Positions 12,703-23,600 of a stretch of 64,000 nucleotides of DNA are shown one piece after another. The translations under genes and the position numbers were made by a program. The stretch is from NCBI GenBank assembly GCA_017979445.1, contig CM030718.1:21757021-21821020 (forward strand), in the 5' to 3' direction. Positions within the stretch are counted from its first letter, which is position 1, and each line of letters begins with the position of its first letter. The notes under the pieces are model-generated. The model made no database searches. It saw nothing but the letters and a program-made list of their open reading frames with translations, and was not told the origin of the DNA. The DNA is from Akebia trifoliata (Eukaryota; Streptophyta; Magnoliopsida; Ranunculales; Lardizabalaceae).

Positions 12703-13018
12703 GAATGTATCAAAATATCTATGAATCGATCAAAATTAACTGAGAAATTCCATAATAACAGCGAAGATTGAGCTAAAAATCGAGCTTCTTAAGGAAGAAA
12801 AAAATGGTGAATTAGGGCTTCGTCTAGGGTTCGCTAAATATAGAGGTGCCGCTAGATTTGGATACCAAACAGCAGAAGAAGCCAAAGGAGATTGGTTCGA
12901 ACGCTACAGCTTTACCAATCTGTTAACTTCGTTCGTTCACGTAATAACATTCGTCTTTCTCTGTATGTAATAAATTACTAATTCGTTTCTCTCAATCTCA
13001 ACCGTTCATATTGCATCG

Positions 13019-13028
13019 GTTTATATAT
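13019..13028 (-). promoter_or_regulatory. Candidate TATA box of the rhomboid gene
   Basis: On the minus strand TATATATAAA lies about 320 bases upstream of the start codon, leaving room for a 5' UTR of roughly 280-290 bases. Supported by motif and position only. Confidence 0.35.
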
Positions 13029-13212
13029 ACGGAGGCTGTAACCCAAAAACTTATGATCTTTTCTGCTGGATTGAGTGATCATAATCTTCCACGTACAAGT
13101 CCTTTGGACGTACATAATTAAGCCTTTGGAATGGGAGAGACTAATCTACTAAGCTGGCCCCTTGCTTTAAAATAATAATATGAAAAAAAAAATAACCCCA
13201 CCACCACTTCAT

Positions 13213-13311
13213 ATTTCTGCCATGGGGTGCACACATAACCGTAGATGTGTTTTCTCGAGATATGAGTAAAAAACATCTATGATTATGTGTGCACTTCCAT
13301 GTCAAAAATGT
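13213..13311. mobile_element. Small foldback element
   Basis: The arms TTTCTGCCATGGGGTGCACA... and the reverse complement of ...TGTGCACTTCCATGTCAAAAA pair over about 40 bases around a loop containing CTCGAGATATGAGTAAAA. The loop resembles that of the foldback at 18498-18663, so the two belong to one hairpin family. Confidence 0.55.
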
Positions 13312-13329
13312 GAGGATTACAGTAAATCT

Positions 13330-13814
13330 TAGGGGTGCAATTTGGTCCGATTCAAACTGAGAACTGAATCAAACTGATAGTTTTGGGATGGTTTGGTTTG
13401 ATTTAGAATAAGTTGCGGTTTGGTTCCGGGTTATGGAGAATTGATCAATTTGATTTGATTCTCGAATCAAACTTGTATAGAACCAAATCTTTATATAATA
13501 AATAAATAAATGTATATAATAATAATTGTTATGAATTATTTTAACTGTTAGTACATAGATTAATAATCTTTCATGGATAAACTAATGACATTACATGGAT
13601 TAGTGATTTATTGTATGAAATTTTATTTTTATTATATGTTTGTTTTTTCATTAAAAAATGTTACAATTTATAGAATATTGGCAACTCATAGAATCGAACC
13701 GACTTTAGTTTGATTCTAATGGAATTTGGTTTAGTTCTGATTCTTATTTAGTGGAACTGACCTATGTCAGTTCGGTTCCAATTTGACCTCAATCCGAACC
13801 AAGTTGCACCCCTA
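13330..13814. mobile_element. hAT-type MITE upstream of the rhomboid gene
   Basis: Ends TAGGGGTGCAA and TTGCACCCCTA are perfect inverted repeats. Flanks GTAAATCT (13322-13329) and GTAAATCC (13815-13822) form an 8-bp duplication with one mismatch. Subterminal motifs such as GGTTTGGTTT and its complement recur. The 485-bp element has no ORF. It shares its termini with the larger element at 48289-50134. Confidence 0.88.
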
Positions 13815-13833
13815 GTAAATCCAATTTCACCCC

Positions 13834-14123
13834 AGTTAAGCCCCACATCGATTAAGGACTTTGGGTTTTTGTGGGTTAAATGTCTGTTGGGTCACACCAC
13901 TTGGTTTTAGGTTAGAATCTAACATGGTATTAGGGCACATGGGTTGTATGTTGTCTGTAGGCCCATTTGTTCACGTGTCAGGCCTTTGTTCAGCTTCAGT
14001 TTGGCCTAGACGTGTGGGTAGGTGTTAAGTCCTACATTAGTTAAGAACTTAGTGTTTTTGTGAGTTAAATATATGTTAGGTCACTCCACTTGACACCAAT
14101 TGATTTTAGGTTGGAATTTGATA
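13834..14123 (+). mobile_element. Complete small TRIM element (about 290 bp)
   Basis: Two direct repeats of about 90-100 bases flank a roughly 100-base centre. LTR1 (13834-13924) runs from AGTTAAGCCCCACATCG to ATCTAACA. It is followed at once by TGGTATTAGGGC (13925-13936), a diverged initiator-Met primer-binding site. LTR2 (14023-14123) starts TGTTAAGTCCTACATTAG after the purine-rich GTGTGGGTAGG. Both LTRs contain GTGGGTTAAAT/GTGAGTTAAAT and GGTCAC(A/T)CCACTTG. It encodes no protein and would depend on another element. Confidence 0.82.
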
Positions 14124-14152
14124 ACCTCAACATTAGTGTATTTTTTTTATAA

Positions 14153-14675
14153 CTTCTATTGGCACCCCCAATTTTTACTTATTTCATCCGAATTAAAGTT
14201 AAAGATAATAGAGAATTTTCCCATAACATGGGCAACTTTTGCAAAAATTCTGATTTTGGTACACTGTTCATTTTAATTCCCAGACCTTGTTTTCAAGATA
14301 GTTTGTTGGTTGTATTCTAATTCATAGTGACAATCTTGTTGATTAAAAAAGGGATGAACTCGTTAAGAAATTTAAAGAATATATATCCTTGATATTTAGA
14401 GTGATGATCTCATAGGTAAATTTTTTAAAAAATATCCTTATTTTTTAATGATGAGATCCTTGGTAATTATCAGTGAGTTTATCAATTTTTATTAGTGAGA
14501 TCATCACTTTAAATTAGAATACCTATCAATGAACTTGCTAGAAAACATGTTTTGAGAATTAAAATGAGTAGTATAGGACTCGAAATTTCATCATGTTCAG
14601 CACACAAAATGATAATTTGCCCAAGAAAATAAGTGAATGATTGAGAAGAAGTAAAAGTTGGGGTGCAAATAGAAG
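14153..14675. mobile_element. Inverted-repeat element, CTTCTATTGGCACCCC ends
   Basis: Left end CTTCTATTGGCACCCCCAAT and right end TTGGGGTGCAAATAGAAG are inverted. Internal segments (for example CATTTTAATTCCCAGA against GAGAATTAAAATGAG) pair as well, so it is a long hairpin of about 520 bp. A partial relative of one arm lies at 14905-14935. I could not define a duplication. Confidence 0.6.
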
Positions 14676-15338
14676 CTCTCTCATTTTTATTTTGCTAGAT
14701 TTCTATAATTTTTAGGGTTAGAGTTTTATATGAGACTAATCGTCACTGTAAATAACTACTTAAATTATTTGAAGGAGTGCTATAATATTTTTGTAATCTT
14801 GGTGTTGTAGTATGCGGTAAACCTTTGTAATGTTTGAAGAGTGTATTTTAATCTTTAATTGGGGCGTGAAGATAATTTAAGAAATTAGAATGTCCTAACC
14901 AATAAGTAAAAGTTGGGGTGCCAATAGTAGCTATCTTATTTTCTAGATATTTTTAAAATACACTATCTATATACAATATCTAATGTTTGGGATAATCTTT
15001 GAGATAATTTTCATCAGGTATTTATTATTGGGATACACATAGAATCTCAACCATTGGATATTGTACTTATACTATCTGGACGGTGTATTATTTTTGGAGA
15101 CATATTTCTTGAGTCGATGGAAAAGAGGACTCTCTCTTTGTCAAAAGGAAAATAAGAAGAAGGTGATGGAAGGATAAAGAAGAAGATATATATACATCTC
15201 TCTATCTGAAGAAAAATAAGAAGGTGATGGAGGATGACGAGATTTTCTCACTCTTTCTCTATTTTTGTTTGATGAAGAATAAGAAATTCTTAGTATTTTT
15301 TGTTTTCCATTTTTATTTATTTATTTATTTAATTGTAG
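14676..15338. other. Intergenic, only repeat fragments
   Basis: It contains one isolated arm of the 14153 family (14905-14935) and short repeated phrases such as GGTATTTATTATTGGGATA. No gene is seen. Confidence 0.5.
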
Positions 15339-15913
15339 TAGGGATGTCAATGGAGTCCCATTTAATCAAAATCAAAATCGGAAACCCTATTTCTGATTCC
15401 TTTTTTATTAGAATCAATTAGAGTAAGTCCAAAATGGAATCGAACTTATAGGAATCGAAATCGTTGGTTTCTATTTAATGGGTACTCCTACGTATCCAAA
15501 ACTGATTTATTTTGTCATTTCTTTTTATAATACATGATTTAAGTTTCCTACATTTTAAAATATATGTAACTATGCATCGGAGTTTAAAATGAACTATTTC
15601 TCTCAAAAGTTTATTACTTGTAAAAAGATAAATTTTAATTCTTGAAAAATAAAATAAAATCATTATCTCATATCTTTAATGGAATAAATTATAATTAAGT
15701 TGATACTTGTACATAATATTTTAACTTTTGTAGAAGAAAAAAGTTTTACAATGATTTGAATTTTTTTTTTAAATGTATGGGTATCCATGTTACTTGGTGG
15801 TTCCAATTACAGTTTCACTTATTTTAGAATTGAAATTGAAAAAAAAAAATGATTATCGTTCTAAGTTCTAAGTATGTAAGGAATTGGATCGGAAACGCCC
15901 GTTGACACTCTTA
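15339..15913. mobile_element. Diverged hAT-type MITE
   Basis: Ends TAGGGATGTCAATGG and, reverse-complemented, TAAGAGTGTCAACGG. Flanks AATTGTAG (15331-15338) and TATTGAAG (15914-15921) agree at 6 of 8 positions, which suggests an old insertion. Subterminal GGAATCG.. motifs are repeated. Any ORF inside is fortuitous. Confidence 0.65.
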
Positions 15914-16967
15914 TATTGAAGGCAAAAAAACAAGAAAATCCCAAGGAGTGCAACTTTTTTTTTTCTTTTCTTCAGGAGAGTGAAGTGCAATCATAAAACT
16001 GGAGTGCAATGAGTTCTAGGTGGTGTGCATTTTAGCCACTCAACAAATGGAATCAGTTTCAAATTTCAACAAGTTTGTAATCATACTTGGTAGTGTACTT
16101 CACGCAAGTACGAATTCATGATTGATTTCATGGAATCCAAGTTAAACATTTCTTTGACGATAGGGTGGGTACAATCCGCCAACCATCCAACCAAACCTAT
16201 AAAAATATTTTAGAGTTTGATTTTGATACAGATATCGATATCAAAAATTTGTTACACGAGTTTTTTCGAAATAACTTGTGGATCCAGCATCCACAACTTG
16301 GACCTAAAGGTCTGTATCATTAACAACCAGCTCAACTACTCTTTTGCCATCAAAGCAAATATTTGTTGAGCTATAACCAATCATGATAATTCAAAAACAA
16401 AGGAAACATGACGGTCCACCAAAGGTGAATTGATTTGATCCCATGAGGAAACTTTGAGCCTACCTCTTTACCCTCTTTTCTACTCTTTTTCACAATTCCT
16501 TTTGGGTCCTTGGCCCAATCTCTGATCTCAACTATAGTAACAAAAATCTTTCAATAGGTCTCGTTTAAAACATGTTTTAAAACACATTTTGTAACTCTGA
16601 CTTTAAAATAATAAAAAAAAAAAAACGTTTTTACACTTTATTATTTATTTGATTTTATGTTTTAAACATGTTTTTTTTTCAAAAATAAAAAATAATAGGC
16701 CTATGGTTAATTTTTTATGGTTTAATGGTGTTTTGTGATTTAGTTCATAAATATTATTTAATGTGAGATTTTATGATAGTATCTTGTTCTTATGATTTTT
16801 AATTTTTTTTAATAGTATTTTATTTTGCTCAAAATATATGTTAATGGTTAGACCTGTTTTCGTCATAAAGTGTACAATTATGCGTGGAAACAGGTTATCA
16901 TGCATAGATATTCAATAATTTTTTTTTCCTAAAAGAAATTGAAAATTTAGATTATATATATATATAT
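15914..16967. other. Intergenic, no gene recognised
   Basis: AT-rich sequence with several A and T runs. I see no exon-like open frame, RNA gene or element ends. Confidence 0.45.
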
Positions 16968-17345
16968 GGGTCAGGTTCAAACGACAACCATTTCAACACA
17001 CATATAGACAACGTGTTTTATCTATATGGGCAAAAATGTTTAGATGGGCTGATTTTTTGTGAGGATGATCTCTGTGGTGAGGAGATCATCCTTGCCAAAA
17101 ATCAGCTCATTATGAAACTTCTAGACCGTCCAATTTTTGTTGAAAAATTATAGACCGTCCAATTTTTGTAAATCAATTTTGATGGGGTTACAAGTTTTGG
17201 AATGGGATGATTTTTTGCCAGGATGATCCCCTCATCACAGAGATCATCCTCACAAAAAATCAGCCCATTCCAAACATTTTTGCCCATATAAGACAAACAC
17301 GTTGTCTATATGTGTGTCGCAATGTGTGTTGCAGGAACCCGACCC
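16968..17345. mobile_element. Long-hairpin MITE, copy 1 of two
   Basis: Ends GGGTCAGGTTC and GAACCCGACCC. Arms of about 150 bases are almost perfectly inverted, and each arm carries its own inner hairpin built on GAGGATGATCTC/GAGATCATCCTC. The centre holds a direct repeat of TAGACCGTCCAATTTTTG. Flanks are AT-repeat, so the duplication (TATATATATAT/TATATGTATAT) is only suggestive. The copy at 26223-26576 shares ACAACGTGTTTT, the GATGATCTC hairpins and a GTCC centre. Confidence 0.8.
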
Positions 17346-18387
17346 TATATGTATATATATAATTTTTTATTTGATAAATTTATCGTTTTTTTTTTTTTTT
17401 TTTTTTTTTCCGTTTTGTTCCCATTTCTTTCCTCTTTTTTTTTTTTTTTTTCTTGCCCATTGAAACCCGTACTCCGACTTGGTGACTATGATCTCAACCT
17501 TCATTTTTCAAGAAAATCAGATATGTTTAATTAGGATTGAATCAAAACATCTGAAAATGCATCATAAACTTCTCTAAATTGAGGGGAAAAGGGTAAATCC
17601 AGGGAGTTCAGGACCTTGTCTTTCTCATCGAGGGAGGTAAAAATAGAGGATATTTACATACATTGTCTTAAAAGTCGGTAAAATTTTCCAAAATTTCAAA
17701 ACAATTTATCAAATAAGGGACCTAACTATTAAATCTGCAAATCAACTAATCACCATGGTTCTTTGTTGATTAATTGCCAAATCGTTTAATCGTGATCTTC
17801 TTGTATAAGGGCTGCAACTGCAATTTTTTTTTTTTTTTTTTTCTCTTGAAAGTCTCCCTAGCTCCAAACTTTCCCTCTTTCCATACAGCCTAGTCTTGCA
17901 ACCTTGATTTTTCTTTCTTCTACCTTTCTCTTCTTCAAATATCATATTAAACATTCTTTCATTGATTCTTCCTTAAAATCCATTATCTTCAACCTCAAGA
18001 TTCTATATTTTTCAATCTTCAAATCTAAAGAACAAGTTAAAGTTTTTCGGGAGGTTGAAGATGGATTTTTGGGATGAAATCCAAAAAACTGTAAACTTTC
18101 CCAGATTTAGCCAAATTAAACCAAACTAACCATCTACCCAACAAATTTTTGAATGTTTTTTGTGAGCATTCTTGTTCTGCCCAAGTCGGACCTTTGAATG
18201 TTACAGCTTGTATAAACAGAACTAAGAAGAAAATGAATCCGGACGAAAATAATTAACAATGCCGTCGATTAGGCAATGGGGGAGCTCACATAATCCAGTA
18301 AATTCATTCAGTTGTTGCTCGATAAAAGGCAAAAAAGAGAGAAATCTAGCTCATAAAGTTGTTGCCAAGTCAGCGGAAACTAGTCAA
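17346..18387. other. Downstream flank of the Rab5-interacting gene; poly-T tracts, no gene
   Basis: Several T runs of 13-27 bases (17384-17410, 17438-17451, 17825-17842) but no exon-like frame. The part next to 18388 probably contains the 3' UTR of the minus-strand gene. Confidence 0.45.
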
Positions 18388-20552
18388 TCAGAAGTGTGCC
18401 AAGCTGTATACTAGAATCCATGCCAGCTGCACAATCGACAAAAGGGTAGAAAGTTTCTTGTTATTAAACTAACATTGACCTTGGTGGTATGAATAATGCT
18501 GAAGTGACCTCAGGCTGGAACCTCATATCGCACTTCTTGAGTGAAAGTGCATGGGAACCATAGGCGCTTTTCATCGAGATACAAGTGAGAAAGCATGTAT
18601 GGTTCCTATCCATTTTCATGTCAAGAAGTGCAATATGAGGTTCCAGCTTAAGGTCACTCCAGCACGACTCTGATAGTATATGTATTTGTTCTAAAAAAAA
18701 AAAAAAAAAAATTAAATAAAGGAGCTCTAGAAAAGGATTTTTTTCTGAATAAGTACCAGAAAGACAGTTAGAGAAGCAAATAGTCCCTCTTGAAGGAGAG
18801 CTCCATGACCACCGAATTCTTCTTCATCAATCTTTAGGATCATTGCATAATAACCATAAACAATAGCAGAAGACAGCACCAGAAATCTGAAAACCGAAAA
18901 AAAAGGTTATTCAACAATCTACCGATAAAAGCATATATTAGGGACAATTATGTGAAACACTATTCTGAGCTTTTAGTTAAAATTTATAAAGCAATGACAC
19001 GTGCTTTACATGTAATTTTTATTAGCAAGCCACATTCCAATACCCCAACCTTGGCCTAACAACCAAGGAAAAAGAACTCTCAAAGTTAACTGATGGGCTA
19101 AGTAACGTTGTACAGACCCGTAATTTTTATTCCTAATTTGCCTCTTGACCATGCAGTGGAAACAAAAGAAGAAAAAAGCATATAGTCCTTTTATTTCTTC
19201 GATACCATGTACTCCATAGGTAACTTTTGGATCCCATCACCCAACTAGTCACGTTTCTGAAGTCTCCCATAAAATGTAATTGCTTTATCTTGGTTAATGG
19301 AACAAAAACTGGATTCTTTGGAGAAAGTTCGCTCAGATTAATAGAAGGCAAGTATACCAATAAGCCTGGAAAGAGAGGAAAAGAAATGAAATGGAAGATA
19401 GGAATATATCCACTCTCATTATTGGTGTAACAACCTTGGTGGGTATTAAGAGCCCGTTTAGATAGAAAGTAGAAAGTAGCTACGAAGAAAGTAACTTTGG
19501 AAGAAAGTAATTTTTAAAAAGTAGAAAGTATTTTCCTTTTGCTTTTTAAAAAGTAAGAATTTTTACTTTTTAAAAGTAATTTTCTAAAATGAATCCAAAC
19601 AAACTTTATAACTTTCAAAAGTCAAATAATTATTTTTTGTGTGTATGCAAACGGGCTCTAAGTTACCAAAAAAAATGCTACTTTTAACTTCTGACTTAAA
19701 AAGAGTTGTTTGGCAAAGAGAACTCTAAGAAGGAGAGCCAATCAATCAATTTCTTTGTTATTTGTTAGCTGAAAATGAAGACCTATGAACAGGTATAAAT
19801 CTGGGAATTTAGAATTGGTAAATGGAAACAGCCAGAATCATTTTTCGAAATGAAAAAGGAGAGCGATCCTTTTTCTGATGAATTCTTTTTCCATTTCCTT
19901 GGTATAAAACTACCATTGATGGATTAAAAGTGGAAACTGTTAATTGATTTATTGAAAGAGACAATACCAAACGTTATGTGTTCCCACCTCCAAAGATATA
20001 TTATTCATTGATGCTTGTTTTAATAGAACTCTGAATCCAATCAAATCCCTGTCTACTCTTTTGTTTATGCAAGAGAAACGGGAAAAAACAAAGAGAAGAA
20101 ACGATTGAAAAAAGAGAGAATATTTTAAGAGAAAAAGAAGAAATTCCTTCTTTCGATCAAATTAGTTTGGGATTATTTAGAGATACCCATCAACCCTATG
20201 TAAAATGATTTAAATGCCCTCATCTTTATCTTGTAAAAAGAAAAGTCATAATTTTTAATTTAAAAAAGATAATGGTATTGAAGTCATTTTCTAATAGTCT
20301 ATAGAAGAGGACTGGAGTCAAGGAGTGGCATGTCATTGGTCTAGGAAGAAGGGAAGTGTCAAATATTTACAGGGTGTGAAAGGTTATGTCTAAATTTCCA
20401 ATATTTTTTAATAAAAGAAGGGTTGGCTTGGCTCGAGCCGAGCCATGTTAAAAGTAGTTTTTATAGGCCACATCAGCACTAATCCAAACCATTTATTTGT
20501 CTAAATAGAGGGTTGGTGGTGAATGTAAATATAGGGAGTAGCTATAGACCTC

Positions 20553-20638
<86 letters not shown>

Positions 20639-23600
20639 TGTGAACCCAATTGCAAGAAAAAAGACCCAACCCTTTCCATCTTAATATCCTTACTCCAACT
20701 CTATCTTTTTGCAACTATATTCATCACGACTTAATGTAATACCTCTGATCCAAAAACCTATGAATTATATAATCAATGATACTTCTGAAATCCCTATAAT
20801 GGAGATAGATTATAATCATTATTGTTTGTTGTTTTGAAATAATGATAGTTTCATAATTAACATTTCATAATTTATTATGTTAGAAAATTATTTGTCAAAA
20901 TTTAATAATTTTATGAAATAAAAAAATTTGCTACTATAATAGATTTTTTGGCTTTATATATATAATTGAGCCATTAATTAAAATGTATGGACCCAATAAA
21001 TAAATCTAGTAGATATATTAGTAACTCAAATCATAGAAGTACATGTAGTGTGGGTAGTATTTGTTAAAAAAGGATAAATGAGTCTATGAAAATGATTAGT
21101 GGATAGTGGTTTTGTAATGTAATTAGTAAGAAATTCAAAGGGATCTTCTTTGAGAATTTCCTTGTCCATTGGGATTGTGTTTGTAATCTGTCGGAGCCAT
21201 AGCTTTGTGCTTGTCCTTTATTTCTTTTTCTTGCTTTCTTGTCTTTTGTTTCCCTTTCCTTTGGTAGGTTATCTCAATTTGCCGCTTGTATTTGTTGTTT
21301 CTTTTATCTATCAAAAACAAATACTAATAACGCATAGGAAGGATTTTTATTTAATTTAAAATTAAGGGCTTGTATGAAAAATTGATCTTATCTTAGGTTT
21401 TAAAAGAAATATTCAAAGACCCACTAATCAAGCCAAAATTGGTGGAGTTATTTTGGGAATATATTAAGTCTCATTTTGGTATTATTCAATCTCTGAATAG
21501 AATAAAAATAAAATTTATAGAAAGCTTACATATTGTGGACGTCCTTAATAAGTGTTTTGGTTCCTTTTCAATTGAATGGTAATATAGGAAAAAAAAAGTG
21601 TAACTTTAATTTCAACCCTTAGATCATCTAAGAGTATGATGATATGAGAATCAATTCGGAAAGTCATTCAAAATTTAAAATCATTTCTTAGATAGAGATT
21701 ATCCATGTAGGAAATTCTTTTCAAAATTCAAATCGATATTTTTTATATTCATGTTAAAGTAAGGAAAAAGTTTATGATAGTCAAGGCTTTCCTTAATTAG
21801 TGAGTAACCTAGATTGGCAGGGAATTAATATTTGGTGCAAATAAATGAGATAATGTTTTGTGACCATAGTATTAAATTTCAACATATTTCCATTTCCACA
21901 AGTTCCGACACGAAATTTAAATGACAATTTCTTTTTGTATATATTTCGGTGGAAATCACTATTCATTTCGAGAAATATTTCGATGAATAGTGAATTTCGG
22001 CCGAAATCATCATTTTTTAGGTATAAAAATGCAATATTTTATGAATAGTAAATTTTGACCAAAATATTTTCTTTTTTGCAAAAACTTATAATTGCTTTTA
22101 AGAAGAACTTGTAAATTACATATAGTATTTACTAATAAAAACTGCATAGAACATTCATCCATTAGTATAAATGAATTATGATTAGTTAGTTATATATATC
22201 ATCTTGTATTAATCTATTCTAAGCATATTAGTATGTTTATATAAGCACGCATACAACAACCATGTTTCAATTAGTTGGATACATTAGCAATTTATTCGTA
22301 CTTATTCAAAAAATAAAGAAATATAATTACAAATGAATGCAATACTTAATAGTTTCTTCATTTTAATGTCTTGCATATTAAGTTTTATGTAGTTAATACA
22401 ACATTATTATTCTTATTTCCACCGGCAGCCTCTCAATACATGTGTGTATGTGTAGCAAAATGTTGTTACTCAATTTCTCACTCCATATGATAGTTTATTG
22501 TATTTTGATGACTTAATGAGTGTGTTTTAATGCCTATTTTATCATTTCCTATAGGGTTAATGAAAATTTCATTAATATTTCTATCATTTCCACCATTTCC
22601 AAAAAATGTACTAATTTCCACATTCATTGAAATATTTCCACGAAATATTTTCATTTCCAGACTAACTGAAATAGACATCGAAATAGAAATTTAATACCTT
22701 GCTTGTGACATTATTCCTGGAATTTTTTGGGAGTACACTTTTATTTTATTCTAAAGCTTAATCTCATCCTAAAAAACAGATAGGATAGAGGGTGAGAGAG
22801 GGAGATCTTCATCTTCTTCTTTTTCTTAAAAAAATATATTTGTAATCTCAATCAAGCCTTGATTGCTTGCTATTATTAAAGAAGAAATAATCATTCGTAG
22901 AATCGGGTGAATAAACATACTTGAATCATAGACTCATTGTAGCAAAAAGGTAGGTTCATCTTTTACTTTCTCTCTCAACTAAAATAAGATATCTATGATA
23001 GAATGTGAGAGTTCCATACTTGAAAGTGTGATGTAGTTAGATTTGTTATGAAATTCTATGTTTGGAGTATAATGACAAAGGTGACAGTATTTTATAATAT
23101 TTTTTAGATTATTATTGTCATTAAGGTTTTACTATTGTTATTGATCATTAATATATTTTTCTCTTGTGAATTTTTCATATTCTATTCGATTATCCTATAT
23201 TAATTCTTAGAAAAAGGTGGAGATGAGTTCCTACCCGAAATTTGTGGCTTATGTTTTCTATTACCAAAATTTCAGATTTTAGTTGAAAGGAGTGATGACA
23301 ATGCACGAGATCGAGAGGAAACGATTTGATGATTCTTTCTCACCTATATGATTTATTTGCTAGATGATCATTTAGCTCTATTAATTGATGTTAAGGGGCA
23401 AGCGGGCCTAAGGTTTTAATTTGACTTATGTTAATAGGTTTAACTGGTTCTTCTTTTCTTTTCTTTTCTTTTTTTGATTTGTAAATCTAATGAAGTAATA
23501 ATTAATTAAGTTCTCTTATAAAAATAATAATAATAATAATGATGATTAATTATCCATTAATTAATAATTATATTTTTTAGATCACCCCTGAGTCCTGGGT

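Noticed and set aside
20493..20714. 73-codon minus-strand ORF with S-L and Y-I runs
   Set aside because: It is translated from a (TA)n(GA)n microsatellite.
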